Source: Mesorhizobium sp. AR07 (GTDB lineage Bacteria; Pseudomonadota; Alphaproteobacteria; Rhizobiales; Rhizobiaceae). Taken from it: DNA of 64,000 nt. A program made the translations under genes and the position numbers. Where the stretch lies: the NCBI RefSeq assembly GCF_024746815.1, contig NZ_CP080525.1, forward strand, positions 2,728,001-2,792,000, in the 5' to 3' direction. The first letter of the stretch is position 1, and each line of letters begins with the position of its first letter. This document shows positions 45,137 to 54,328 of this stretch, in pieces. Under the pieces are notes generated by a model. That model ran no database searches. It had not been told where the DNA came from and was given only the letters and a program-made list of their open reading frames with translations.

Positions 45137-45305
45137 GGATGACCCCCTCCCGGCAACAGGACATCGCAATCCCGTCGACGCCCAAGTCTGGCGCATTTGC
45201 CGCCCTTGGGGAAGAGCAAGCGCATTAGGGATACTGTTCAACAAACCTTGACCCACCATGCGGCCCCACTTGCCTCTCACAAGCCGCTCCTGTATGAGAA
45301 CCGCC

Positions 45306-45422
45306 ATGAACACGCGCGCCACCAACGCTTCCCGTCCGACCGGTTTTTCCGGCGAGACCGTGCGCGCGCTGGCTTCGACCCTGCTTCTTCTCGGCCTTAT
45401 CGGCGATCGCCGGGTTCGCTGA
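45306..45422 (+). CDS. leuL: Leucine-rich leader peptide upstream of leuA
   Basis: A 38-residue open frame whose middle is rich in Leu: RALASTLLLLGLIGDRR, with codons CTG-GCT-TCG-ACC-CTG-CTT-CTT-CTC. It ends 154 nt before leuA and has no other recognised feature. This is the plan of a leucine leader peptide, where a ribosome stalled at the Leu codons would change RNA folding downstream. A ribosome site is not obvious. The name is by analogy. Confidence 0.6.
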   Translation: MNTRATNASRPTGFSGETVRALASTLLLLGLIGDRRVR

Positions 45423-45431
45423 AGGAGCGCC

Positions 45432-45552
45432 CGGCGGTCGAACCGCCGCGCAAGCGCATGCTCCTTGGCCAGTCTCAAAATTGGCAGTCACATCAAGCGA
45501 ACGAAATTCTGGTAAAGGCGCCGCTCGCCATCGATCCACCTGAGGTGGACCC
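45432..45552 (+). promoter_or_regulatory. Possible leuA attenuator hairpins
   Basis: A stem CGGCGG (45432-45437) with CCGCCG (45443-45448) follows the leader stop. A second small stem, TCCACC/GGTGGA, lies about 20 nt before the first possible leuA start codon at 45553. No clear T-run is seen, so control might act on translation or by Rho. Confidence 0.35.
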
Positions 45553-45576
45553 GTGAGCCGCCGGGAGAAAACGACG

Positions 45577-47337
45577 ATGAACGCACGAGAAGAAATCCGC
45601 TCCCATGCCGCCGTAGCCGGCAAGGATGCGGCAAAGAGCATGCCTGACGCAGCCCGGGGCATGCCCGACGCGGCCCGCAAGTACCAACCTTACCCCACAG
45701 TAGGCCTCACCGACCGCACCTGGCCCTCCAAGGTGATCGACAAGGCGCCGATCTGGTGCTCGGTCGACCTGCGCGACGGCAACCAGGCGCTGATCGACCC
45801 GATGGGCCACGAGCGCAAGGCGCGCATGTTCGCGCTGCTGCTCGACATGGGCTTCAAGGAGATCGAGATCGGCTTCCCGTCGGCCTCGCAGACCGATTTC
45901 GACTTTGCCCGCTGGTGCATCGAGGAAGGCAACGTACCCGCCGACGTCTCGCTGCAGGTGCTGGTGCAGTGCCGGCCGGAACTGATCACCCGCACCTTCG
46001 AGGCGCTCAAGGGCGCCACCAACCCGATCGTCCATTTCTACAACTCGACCAGCGAGTTGCAGCGCCGCGTCGTCTTCGAAAAGGACGTCGGTGGCATCAA
46101 GCGCATCGCCACCGACGCCGCCAAGATGATCACCGACATGGCGGCCAAGGCCGGCGGCGGTTTTCGCTTCGAATATTCGCCGGAGAGCTTTACCGGCACC
46201 GAGCTCGAAGTCGCGCTGGAGATCTGCAACGCCGTCACCGAGATCGTCAGGCCGACATCAGACAACAAGCTGATCGTCAACCTGCCGTCGACGGTCGAGA
46301 TGTCGACGCCCAACATCTATGCCGACCGCATCGAATGGATGTGCCGCAATCTCGACAACCGCGAGAACCTGCTGGTCTCGCTGCATCCGCACAATGACCG
46401 TGGCACCGGCGTCGCCACCACCGAACTCGGCCTGATGGCAGGCGCCGACCGCGTCGAAGGCACGCTGTTCGGCAATGGCGAGCGCACGGGCAATGTCGAT
46501 ATCGTCACGCTGGCGCTCAACATGTACACGCAAGGTGTCGATCCGGGGATCGACTGCTCCGACATCAACCGGATGAAGGACGTCTACGAATATTCGAACC
46601 AGCTGAAGATCCCCGAGCGCCACCCCTATGTCGGCGAGCTCGTCTACACCGCCTTTTCCGGCTCGCACCAGGATGCCATCAACAAGGGCATGAAGGCGCT
46701 GAGGAAGGCCAACACAAGCCTGTGGGAAGTACCCTATCTGCCGATCGATCCGGCCGATGTCGGCCGCAGCTACGAAGCGATCATCCGCATCAACTCGCAG
46801 TCCGGCAAAGGCGGCATCGCCTATGTGCTGCAGGCCGATTACGGCCTCAATTTGCCGCGCAATCTGCAGATCGAGTTCAGCCAGGAGATCCAGGCGATCA
46901 CCGATGCCGAGGGCAAGGAAGTGCCGGCCAGGCGCATCCATGAGCGCTTCCTCGAGACCTATGTCGATCAGCCGGCCGCGCGGCTGAAATTCCTCGACCA
47001 CCACACCTATCCCAGCACCGAGATCAAGGGGCGGCGCGTGGTCGAGGCCGTCATCCTCGACAACGACAAGGAAGTGACGATTACCGGCACCGGCACCGGT
47101 CCGATCGACGGCTTCGTCGATGCGTTGTCGCGCCATCTCGGGGTCGAGATGTCCGTGCTCGATTATTCCGAGCACTCGATGCAGCGCGGCTCGAACGCCT
47201 CGGCCATCTCCTATGTCGAGATGGAGTATCCCGGTGGCAAGCTGTTCGGCGCCGGCATCAACACCAACATCGTCGCCGCCTCGCTGGAAGCGGTGATGTC
47301 TGCCGCCAACCGTATCGTCGGCAAAAAAGCCGGCTGA
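45577..47337 (+). CDS. leuA: 2-isopropylmalate synthase
   Basis: The first committed enzyme of leucine synthesis, condensing acetyl-CoA with 2-oxoisovalerate. The 586-residue length and layout are those of the long LeuA2 type. Metal and substrate residues lie in SVDLRDGNQALIDPM, and LHPHNDRGTGVATTE carries the HxH motif. The regulatory domain reaches to the C-terminus. Start 45577 is preferred (GGGAG upstream); GTG 45553 is possible. The N-terminus has a tandem duplication, KSMPDAARGMPDAARK. Confidence 0.95.
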   Translation: MNAREEIRSHAAVAGKDAAKSMPDAARGMPDAARKYQPYPTVGLTDRTWPSKVIDKAPIWCSVDLRDGNQALIDPMGHERKARMFALLLDMGFKEIEIGFPSASQTDFDFARWCIEEGNVPADVSLQVLVQCRPELITRTFEALKGATNPIVHFYNSTSELQRRVVFEKDVGGIKRIATDAAKMITDMAAKAGGGFRFEYSPESFTGTELEVALEICNAVTEIVRPTSDNKLIVNLPSTVEMSTPNIYADRIEWMCRNLDNRENLLVSLHPHNDRGTGVATTELGLMAGADRVEGTLFGNGERTGNVDIVTLALNMYTQGVDPGIDCSDINRMKDVYEYSNQLKIPERHPYVGELVYTAFSGSHQDAINKGMKALRKANTSLWEVPYLPIDPADVGRSYEAIIRINSQSGKGGIAYVLQADYGLNLPRNLQIEFSQEIQAITDAEGKEVPARRIHERFLETYVDQPAARLKFLDHHTYPSTEIKGRRVVEAVILDNDKEVTITGTGTGPIDGFVDALSRHLGVEMSVLDYSEHSMQRGSNASAISYVEMEYPGGKLFGAGINTNIVAASLEAVMSAANRIVGKKAG

Positions 47338-47519
47338 CGCACGACCAGAACGAAGGTCGGGACCTCCCATTCGGTGATCGGTTCCGATCCTTCGCATCAT
47401 TAACCACCGGAGAATTATCCGGTGGGGTACGTGATCGCATAATGCGTGTATGCTTGTGTGGCGGTGCGGGAACTATATGATCGCGCCTCAACCTGTGCCG
47501 ACTTCGAGAGGATCGACAC

Positions 47520-49301
47520 TTGCAGCATGCCACGCCTGCCGCCCCCGCAGTGCGCGAGACACTGGAGCGACTGCTTGCCAGCCAAACGTTCGGGAGATCC
47601 GAACGCGCGCGCAAGCTGCTCCGTTATCTTGTCGAACGCGAACAAGCCGGCGAAGCCGACAGGCTTAAGGGCTTCTCCATAGCCATGGATGTTTTCGGCA
47701 AGGACGGCGATTTCGATCCGTCCACCGATGCCGTGGTGCGGGTTCAGGCGGGCAGGCTGCGCGAGCTTCTGCAGCACTATTTTGCCAATGAGGGCATTGC
47801 CGAGCCGGTCCGCATCGCCATTCCGCGTGGCGGCTATGTTCCCGCCTATGAACTGAACGCGATCCGGCTGCCGGATGTTGCCGAGGCTGTTCCCAAGCTC
47901 AAGTTGGACGGCGCTGTAGCCGCCGATCGGCCCAACGACGCCGGGACGGGCATGCCGGACGCGGTGTTGCCGGCTTCCGCGACACCTTCGCCCGCCCCCT
48001 CGGTGGTGCGCCATCTCCGCTTTTTCTGGATGGCGATCGCCCTGGTCATCGCCATGCTGGGCGTGCTGATCCTTCGTCAGGGCAGCAATGCCTTGCTGAC
48101 CGGCGGCGACATTCCGGCGACGCTCGAGACCGCCGGCGCGACCAGTAGCGTCGCGCCATCGGCAATGGCTGACGCCCTGCCGCTCGTCTACATCGACGTC
48201 AAGGCCAACAGCGCTGACGCCAGCCGTGTCGCCGCCTCGCTGCGCGCCGGCCTGAGCGGCTTCGATACGATCGACTTCATCGGCCGCGACACCGTCAACA
48301 GGCCCGATCCGGCCAATGATGCCACGAGCTTCGTTTTCGACATCCTGCCTGGACCGAACGCAGGCGATATCACGATCGAACTGCAAAGCATGGCGTCCGG
48401 ACGGGTGCTTCTTTCGCGCAATCTGACCCCGGCCGACAGCGCGCCCGCCGCGGTCGAGGACCGTATCGCCGACATGCTGAGCTCGGCACTTCCCGCCTCG
48501 GGCACGATCTACAACTATATCGAGCAGACCGGCGTGCCAAACGGCCTGACGCAATGCCTGTTGCTCAATGACAAATATTATCTCGACCAGAACGCCCGGA
48601 CCCATGATGCTGCCTATCGCTGTCTCGAAAGTCTGGCCGATGGCGGAACGAAATCCTCGCTCGTCTATTCGGAACTTGCCTCCCTGCATCTCGAAGCGGT
48701 CTCCGATCATTATGCCTATCCGCCCGATGCGACGATTGAAAAGGCAGTGGAGTTGGCCCACCGCGGCGTGCAGATGGGGCCGACCAGTCCCTATGCGCAT
48801 CGCTCCTACGGCTACGTCAGTTCGCGCCTCGGCAATACGGACGAAGCGATCCGCTGGATGCGCAAGGCCTACGAACTCAATCCCTACGATCTCGGCATGG
48901 CTGCCGCTTACGGCTACGGGCTGATCTTCGCCGGCCGCTATGCGGAGGGAACGCCGATCCTTGCCCACGCGGCAGAGACCTTCAGCGGCCACTCGACATG
49001 GTGGGACTACGGGCTGTTCGTCGGTGAGTTCATGCTCGGCGACATGGACAAGGCCGTCGCGGCCAGCATGGCGTTGAGAACGACGGCAGCGAAATCGCAC
49101 TATCTGGCGGCGCGACTGATCGGCGCCAAGGCCGCCGGACAGGACAATCTGGTGACCACGCTGCTGAATGAACTGAACACCAGGTTCCCTAAATTTGCCG
49201 CCGACCCGCGCGCGACTTTCGTCGAGCGGAAATATCCAGCCGACCTGACCGATCGCCTGATCCAGGCGCTGCGCGCCGCCGGGCTCGGCAACGCAAGCTG
49301 A
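47520..49301 (+). CDS. Winged-helix/TM/TPR one-component regulator-like protein
   Basis: The 593-residue protein starts with an OmpR-like wHTH-type domain (RLLASQTFGRSERARKLL; DRLKGFSIAMDVFG; DAVVRVQAGRLRELLQHYF), then a Pro/Ala linker. A single membrane helix follows at about 160-180 (WMAIALVIAMLGVLILR). The periplasmic part ends in TPR-like repeats (YAHRSYGYVSSRLGNTDEAIRWMRKAYELN region). The start is TTG 47520 with AGAGGA upstream. Known relatives are annotated as CadC-like or adenylate-cyclase-related regulators without proof. Confidence 0.8.
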   Translation: MQHATPAAPAVRETLERLLASQTFGRSERARKLLRYLVEREQAGEADRLKGFSIAMDVFGKDGDFDPSTDAVVRVQAGRLRELLQHYFANEGIAEPVRIAIPRGGYVPAYELNAIRLPDVAEAVPKLKLDGAVAADRPNDAGTGMPDAVLPASATPSPAPSVVRHLRFFWMAIALVIAMLGVLILRQGSNALLTGGDIPATLETAGATSSVAPSAMADALPLVYIDVKANSADASRVAASLRAGLSGFDTIDFIGRDTVNRPDPANDATSFVFDILPGPNAGDITIELQSMASGRVLLSRNLTPADSAPAAVEDRIADMLSSALPASGTIYNYIEQTGVPNGLTQCLLLNDKYYLDQNARTHDAAYRCLESLADGGTKSSLVYSELASLHLEAVSDHYAYPPDATIEKAVELAHRGVQMGPTSPYAHRSYGYVSSRLGNTDEAIRWMRKAYELNPYDLGMAAAYGYGLIFAGRYAEGTPILAHAAETFSGHSTWWDYGLFVGEFMLGDMDKAVAASMALRTTAAKSHYLAARLIGAKAAGQDNLVTTLLNELNTRFPKFAADPRATFVERKYPADLTDRLIQALRAAGLGNAS

Positions 49302-49458
49302 CACCAATCGACATCCAAGGATTGGGTCGCCGAGTTCTGTCCGAAACCGTACAAATCGCGAAAATTTTACTGGTCATCCCGCTAGACAAGGAGCAATTCA
49401 GCCACAATTGGTGTCACGCATCCTGCAATCATGCTGCAACAACAAAAAATCTGCTTTC

Positions 49459-50262
49459 ATGACCGCATCGCTTTTTGCCGCCGAACAGGGTGTTGGCTCG
49501 AAGGCCATCGTCCTGCTGCATGGTTTCGGCGGCTGCCACGATGTCTGGCGCGAGGTGATTTCCTCCCTGGCGCCTTCCAGGCGCACGCTCGCCTATGATC
49601 TGCCGGGGCACGGGCTGTCGCTCGATTTTCCCGCCGCCGGTCCGGCCAAGGTGGCGGCAAGGGCCGTGCTCGCCGATCTCTCGGAACGCGCGCTAAAGCG
49701 TGTTCATCTGGTGGGCCACTCGACGGGCGGCGCGGTGGCGATGCTGATGGCGTTGGCAGCGCCCGAAAAGATTGCCTCGCTGACGCTTCTGGCGCCAGGC
49801 GGCCTTGGCCCCGAGATCAACGGGCCGCTGCTGCGCCGTTATGCCGGCGCGAAGGACCGGTCCGAGATTCGCGCCTGCCTCGCCGCCATGTCCGGCCCGC
49901 GCAGCCTGGCCCCGGAGCGCGTCGTGGACCTGCTTTGCGAGATGCGCGGGCGACCCGGCCAGCTGGAAAAACTCGTCGCGATAGCGGCCGCCATGACCAT
50001 GGACGATCGGCAAGGCGTCATCCCGCACGATCGTCTCGACGGGCTGACCATGCCGGTGATGGTGGTGTGGGGAACCGACGACGCGGTGCTGCCCTTTGCC
50101 CAGGCCGATGGTCTGCCGGCGCATTTTCATGTGCACCATGTGCTGGAGGCCGGCCATATGCTGGCCGAGGAAGCACCCGATCTCGTCGCCGAGATCATTC
50201 GCCGCAACACCAACCGGCGCGCCAGGCCGCATCGGTTGAAATTCGCCGTCGCGGCCGGCTGA
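49459..50262 (+). CDS. Alpha/beta hydrolase
   Basis: The 267-residue enzyme has the oxyanion motif LLHGFGGCHDVW, the nucleophile GHSTGGAVAM, acid VVWGTDDAVLP and His VLEAGHMLAEE. It resembles the acetoin dehydrogenase E2-associated and haloperoxidase-like hydrolases. Start 49459 (MTASLFAAEQG) is preferred over 49408. The basic C-terminus (NRRARPHRLK) is an oddity. Confidence 0.88.
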   Translation: MTASLFAAEQGVGSKAIVLLHGFGGCHDVWREVISSLAPSRRTLAYDLPGHGLSLDFPAAGPAKVAARAVLADLSERALKRVHLVGHSTGGAVAMLMALAAPEKIASLTLLAPGGLGPEINGPLLRRYAGAKDRSEIRACLAAMSGPRSLAPERVVDLLCEMRGRPGQLEKLVAIAAAMTMDDRQGVIPHDRLDGLTMPVMVVWGTDDAVLPFAQADGLPAHFHVHHVLEAGHMLAEEAPDLVAEIIRRNTNRRARPHRLKFAVAAG

Positions 50263-50376
50263 CTTTTTCCGGCGCGACACCTTACCGGACACGCCTCGAT
50301 CCCGTCGATCTCGCCAGTGCATTTTGCCGGCGGCTGTGTTAACTCCGTGTTAACCAAACCCGCGAGGCAAACGCCG

Positions 50377-50994
50377 ATGAAGGAAGCAGGCGAGAAGACC
50401 TTCGATCAGTCGAAGAAACTGTCCGATGCCATCCGTGATGTGAAAAATGCCTTCGCTGACCGCGACGACGTCGTCGTCGATATGCGCGAGGCCCATCGCA
50501 TGCGCCTCGATCTGCTTGCGGCCGAATTGGCGCCGGTTTTTGCCGATGTTCCCGCCGACATGGACAATTTCGATTTCGCCGTCTCGTCCGGCCTGCAGCC
50601 GCGCCTGTGGATCGACGCCGTCAGCCATGTCGCCATGGGACGCGACCGCCGCACCTATCGCTTCCTCAAGGACACCCGCATCGGCCGGGTCGTGCTTGCC
50701 GAATCGACAGAGATGAAGCCGGTTGCCGATCAGGTGACGCGCTATGTCGCCGAGCGGATCGTCGAGCGTCAGAGGATGATGGAAGGCGGGGTCGAGCCGG
50801 CTGTCGCCGGCATGAAACGCGCCGACGTGCCGGAAGCCGAACCGCCACTGCGCTCGACGACGCGCGGCAAGGGCTGGTCGGCCTTTCTGTCCGGCCTTGG
50901 CCTGGTTGCCGCCGGTGCGCTGGTCGGACTGGCGGTGTCGGTCGTGCTGTTCTGGGACCGCATCGTGGCCATGGGTCTCAGCTTGCGGCCATAA
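50377..50994 (+). CDS. C-tail-anchored membrane protein, unknown
   Basis: The 205-residue protein is soluble and charged up to residue 165 (KKLSDAIRDVKNAFADRDDVVV; FDFAVSSGLQPRLWIDAVSH) and ends in a single helix (GLGLVAAGALVGLAVSVVLF). GAGG precedes ATG 50377. Its last 17 bases overlap the end of the facing metallophosphoesterase gene. I have seen similar proteins in Rhizobiales but know no function. Confidence 0.78.
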   Translation: MKEAGEKTFDQSKKLSDAIRDVKNAFADRDDVVVDMREAHRMRLDLLAAELAPVFADVPADMDNFDFAVSSGLQPRLWIDAVSHVAMGRDRRTYRFLKDTRIGRVVLAESTEMKPVADQVTRYVAERIVERQRMMEGGVEPAVAGMKRADVPEAEPPLRSTTRGKGWSAFLSGLGLVAAGALVGLAVSVVLFWDRIVAMGLSLRP

Positions 50995-51898
50995 CCGCGG
51001 CACCCAGCTCAAGCGTCTGCAGATCGGATGGCGGTATGGCCGGCCCTGTCAGGCCGCGCCGCGTCAGCCGGATTCGCCAATTGCCCTTTTCGCCGTCGAT
51101 GTCGAACAGATTGTACTGCGCCGCCGGGTGCCTGCCGCCCGGGGCCTGGCCGGCGGCAGCGACGCCGACCACCGGAACCTTGGCGTCCCACGGGCCGATG
51201 TAAGACAGTGACGGCAGATGCGAATGACCATGCAGGACGAGTTCGGCGCCATGGCGGCGAATGATCTTGTGGAAGCGGGCAATGCCGAACAGCCGCTTGT
51301 GCTGCGAGACGGCGCCGCGCACCGGCGGATGGTGGATCATGATCGTGCGAAACAACCCTTGCCTGGCGGTGGCATCAAGCAGCTTGCCGAGCCGCTCCGC
51401 CTGGCCTTCCATGAAGAAGCCGTTGGCCATGAAGGGTGCCGTGGCGCGCGCCGTCGAGACGCCGATCAGCGCGACATCGCCGCGCACGCGCAGATAGGGA
51501 AAGGCGTTGCGGTCGACCGGCGTGTTGATGCCGTCGCCACTCATCCACGCCGCCCAAGACCGGCAGATCTTGTCGAAGGCACCGGGCACATAGGCGTCGT
51601 GGTTTCCCGGCACCACCGAGACATCCTGCGGCGATCCCAGCGTCTCCAGCCAGTGCCTGGCCATCTCGATCTCGCCGTCGAGCGCTAGATTGACCAGGTC
51701 GCCGGTGACGGCGAGGTGATCGGGTTTTTTCGCCTCGATGTCGGCGACGATCGTGTCGATGACGGCGTCATGCATGTGGCGGCGGCGGTTGCGCTGCCAG
51801 TTGACATAACCGAGCACGCGCTTGGAGGCGAGATCGCGATAGGATACATCGGGGAGCGGCCCCAGATGGATATCGGAAATATGCGCGAGCCTGAACAT
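50978..51898 (-). CDS. Calcineurin-type metallophosphoesterase
   Basis: The 306-residue protein has the five metal-site motifs: LAHISDIHLG, AVTGDLVN, VVPGNHDAY, MIHHPPV and LHGHSHLPS. The start is 51898. The product should be a phosphodiesterase or phosphatase; cyclic nucleotide (CpdA-like) or other substrates are possible. It is divergent from a Nudix gene. Confidence 0.9.
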   Translation of the reverse strand: MFRLAHISDIHLGPLPDVSYRDLASKRVLGYVNWQRNRRRHMHDAVIDTIVADIEAKKPDHLAVTGDLVNLALDGEIEMARHWLETLGSPQDVSVVPGNHDAYVPGAFDKICRSWAAWMSGDGINTPVDRNAFPYLRVRGDVALIGVSTARATAPFMANGFFMEGQAERLGKLLDATARQGLFRTIMIHHPPVRGAVSQHKRLFGIARFHKIIRRHGAELVLHGHSHLPSLSYIGPWDAKVPVVGVAAAGQAPGGRHPAAQYNLFDIDGEKGNWRIRLTRRGLTGPAIPPSDLQTLELGAAVMAAS

Positions 51899-51969
51899 CC
51901 ATCCTTCATAAGCGACGCGCCCCCCGCTTTCCACCCACGGTTTCCTTTCCACCAACGGTTTCGCGCCTG

Positions 51970-52467
51970 ATGGAGACGGATCCGGAGAAAGCCTTCCGCC
52001 AGACCGGCTGGGCGGGCCTCAAGGCCCGGCTGTTCCATCTCTATTTCGTGCTGCGGCGGCCGATGACGCTCGGCGTGCGCGGCCTGATCCATGACACGGC
52101 GTCCAATTCCGTTTTCCTCATTCGCCACACCTATGTTCCGGGCTGGCAGCTCCCCGGCGGCGGCGTCGAGGTCGGCGAGACGATGACAGACGCGCTGGCT
52201 CGCGAGCTCGCCGAGGAAGGCAACATCGCGCTGACCGCCCCGCCGGTGCTGAGGTCGATGCATTTCAACCGCCGCTCCAGCCGGCGCGACCATGTCGGTT
52301 TCTATCTAATCGAGCATTTTAGCCAGACGGCGCCGAAACTGCCGGACCGCGAGATCGCCGAGTCCGGCTTCTTCCCGCTCGACCGCTTGCCGCAAGCCAC
52401 GACGCCGGCGACGCTGCGCCGGATCGCCGAGGTTCTTGGCGGCGAGCCATCGTCGCCCTACTGGTAG
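51970..52467 (+). CDS. Nudix hydrolase
   Basis: The 165-residue protein has a Nudix box GGGVEVGETMTDALARELAE followed by EGN, where the usual Gly after the EE pair is replaced by Asn (EEGNI). It would hydrolyse a nucleoside diphosphate linked to another group. The N-terminus adds 35 residues before the domain. Its end faces the glutathionyl-hydroquinone reductase gene, one base apart. Confidence 0.88.
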   Translation: METDPEKAFRQTGWAGLKARLFHLYFVLRRPMTLGVRGLIHDTASNSVFLIRHTYVPGWQLPGGGVEVGETMTDALARELAEEGNIALTAPPVLRSMHFNRRSSRRDHVGFYLIEHFSQTAPKLPDREIAESGFFPLDRLPQATTPATLRRIAEVLGGEPSSPYW

Positions 52468-52468
52468 G

Positions 52469-53458
52469 TCACGCCGCTTTTTTGAACCGCGCCCGGTCAT
52501 GCGGTGCGCCGTAATCGAGTTCCGGCCCCACCGGCACTATTCGCGTCGGATTGATGGTTTCGTGGCTGCCGTAATAATGCGCCTTGATGTGGTTGAGGTT
52601 CACGGTCCCGGCGACACCTGGCACCTGGTAGAGATCGCGCAGATAGTTCGACAGGCTCGGATAGTCGGCGATGCGCCGCAGATTGCACTTGAAATGGCCG
52701 ACATAGACCGGGTCGAAGCGCACCAGCGTGGTGAACAGCCGCCAGTCGGCCTCGGTAAGCCGGTCGCCGACCAGATAACGTTGCCTTGAGAGACGGTCCT
52801 CCAGCGTGTCGAGTGCCTTAAACAGCTCGCCGAACGCTTCCTCATAGGCGCCTTGCGTGGTGGCGAAGCCGGCACGATAGACGCCATTGTTGACCGCGGG
52901 ATAGACCAGCGCGTTGATCGCATCGATCTTGCCGCGCAGCGCCTGCGGATAGAAATCGAGGCTGGCGTCACCCCATTCATCGAAAGCTGAATTGAGCATC
53001 CGGATAATCTCGGAGGACTCGTTGGAGACGATCGTCTGCTCTTTTTTGTCCCACAGAACCGGCACCGTCACGCGGCCGGAATAGGCAGGATCAGCCCTGG
53101 TGTAGATCTGGTGCAGAAACTCGAGTCCATAGAGCGTGTCGCCGGTCGCGCCGTCCTGGGCCGCGAACGTCCAGCCATTGGCGCCCATGAAAGGATGCAC
53201 CACCGACACCGAGATGATGCCTTCCAGCTTCTTCAGCACGCGAAAGATCAGCGTCCGGTGCGCCCACGGGCAGGCGAGCGAGACATAGAGATGATAGCGG
53301 CCGGGCTCCGCCTTGAAGTCGCGGCCGCGGCCCTCGGCCGGCGTGCCGTCGCGGGTGACCCAGTCGCGCCATTGCGATTGCGCCCGCACGAACTTGCCGC
53401 CGCTGTCCTTGGTGTCGTACCAGCGGTCCTGCCATTTGCCGTCGACCAGCAATCCCAT
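52469..53458 (-). CDS. yqjG: Glutathionyl-hydroquinone reductase
   Basis: The 329-residue Xi-class glutathione transferase keeps the catalytic Cys in SLACPWAHRTLI and the family stretch VVHPFMGANGWTF, with a C-terminal tail VGPELDYGAPHDRARF. It reduces glutathionyl-hydroquinones and dehalogenated quinone adducts. The start is 53458 (MGLLVDGKWQ). No halogenase or dioxygenase gene lies next to it. Confidence 0.9.
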   Translation of the reverse strand: MGLLVDGKWQDRWYDTKDSGGKFVRAQSQWRDWVTRDGTPAEGRGRDFKAEPGRYHLYVSLACPWAHRTLIFRVLKKLEGIISVSVVHPFMGANGWTFAAQDGATGDTLYGLEFLHQIYTRADPAYSGRVTVPVLWDKKEQTIVSNESSEIIRMLNSAFDEWGDASLDFYPQALRGKIDAINALVYPAVNNGVYRAGFATTQGAYEEAFGELFKALDTLEDRLSRQRYLVGDRLTEADWRLFTTLVRFDPVYVGHFKCNLRRIADYPSLSNYLRDLYQVPGVAGTVNLNHIKAHYYGSHETINPTRIVPVGPELDYGAPHDRARFKKAA

Positions 53459-53731
53459 CGCATGTCCTTTCCTGCTTCCTTTGCCATGTAGGGCCCGAAG
53501 CCACGCCATGGAAATCACCTGGCGCTGAACAGACCGTCAAGCGGCTGCCTGGCCCATGAAGCCGCCGATTGCAGCGGCGGGAAATTGATGCTAGCGGACG
53601 ATCCGCATGTTCGACTTTGCTTTGATCCGGTTTGACCGACGACGAAAGGGCGCCCGCGCTTGATGAAGCGCTGACTGGCGAATGCTGCCGTTTGCAGCAA
53701 ACCTTTTCCTCCTTATCGGAACGCAAAGACC

Positions 53732-54268
53732 ATGAGCCTTGCCGACGTGAAATACCTGCCGGAATCCCCGGCGCATGACATCCAGATCGAAGCCATCAAC
53801 GACGAAGCCTTCGGGCCCGGCCGTTTTGTGCTGGCCGCCTACAAGATCCGCGAGGCCGGAGGCCACGAGCGCTCGCTGTCCTTCGTCGCCGTCGATGGCG
53901 ACATCGTCGTCGCCTCGGTGCGCATGACCCGCGTCGCCGCCGGCGCCGGTCGCGCGCTGATGCTTGGACCGCTTGCCGTGCGGCCGGCCTTCAAGAATCT
54001 CGGCATCGGCCGCCGGTTGGTGGCGATCGCCCTCGAAGCGGCCGCAAAGGCCGGTGCGCCTGCCGTGATGCTGGTCGGTGACGAGCCCTATTACGGCCCG
54101 CTCGGCTTCAAGCGAATCCCGCGCGGCCAGATTTCGATGCCGCGCCCGGTCGATCTCGACCGGTTGCTGTCGCACGAAATCGTGCCGGGCGCGGTCGCCA
54201 GGCTCTCGGGCGAGATCTGCCACGCCAATCAGGCCAGGATTGCCGATCCTGTCGCCACGATGGCTTGA
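53732..54268 (+). CDS. GNAT-family N-acetyltransferase
   Basis: The 178-residue protein has the acetyl-CoA site VRPAFKNLGIGRRLVAIALE and the motif VMLVGDEPYYGPLGF of the YhbS-type GNAT group. The acceptor is unknown. It is followed by an SDR and a CoA-transferase gene but not within clear operon distance. Confidence 0.9.
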   Translation: MSLADVKYLPESPAHDIQIEAINDEAFGPGRFVLAAYKIREAGGHERSLSFVAVDGDIVVASVRMTRVAAGAGRALMLGPLAVRPAFKNLGIGRRLVAIALEAAAKAGAPAVMLVGDEPYYGPLGFKRIPRGQISMPRPVDLDRLLSHEIVPGAVARLSGEICHANQARIADPVATMA

Positions 54269-54328
54269 CCTTTCGGGCCGATCTGGCGCCTGATCCGTTC
54301 CCTGTCCCTGAGATCAAAGGATGTCGGC

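Noticed and set aside
47415..49307. A 630-residue minus-strand open frame
   Set aside because: The plus-strand wHTH-TM-TPR protein has coherent domains, while the opposite frame does not.
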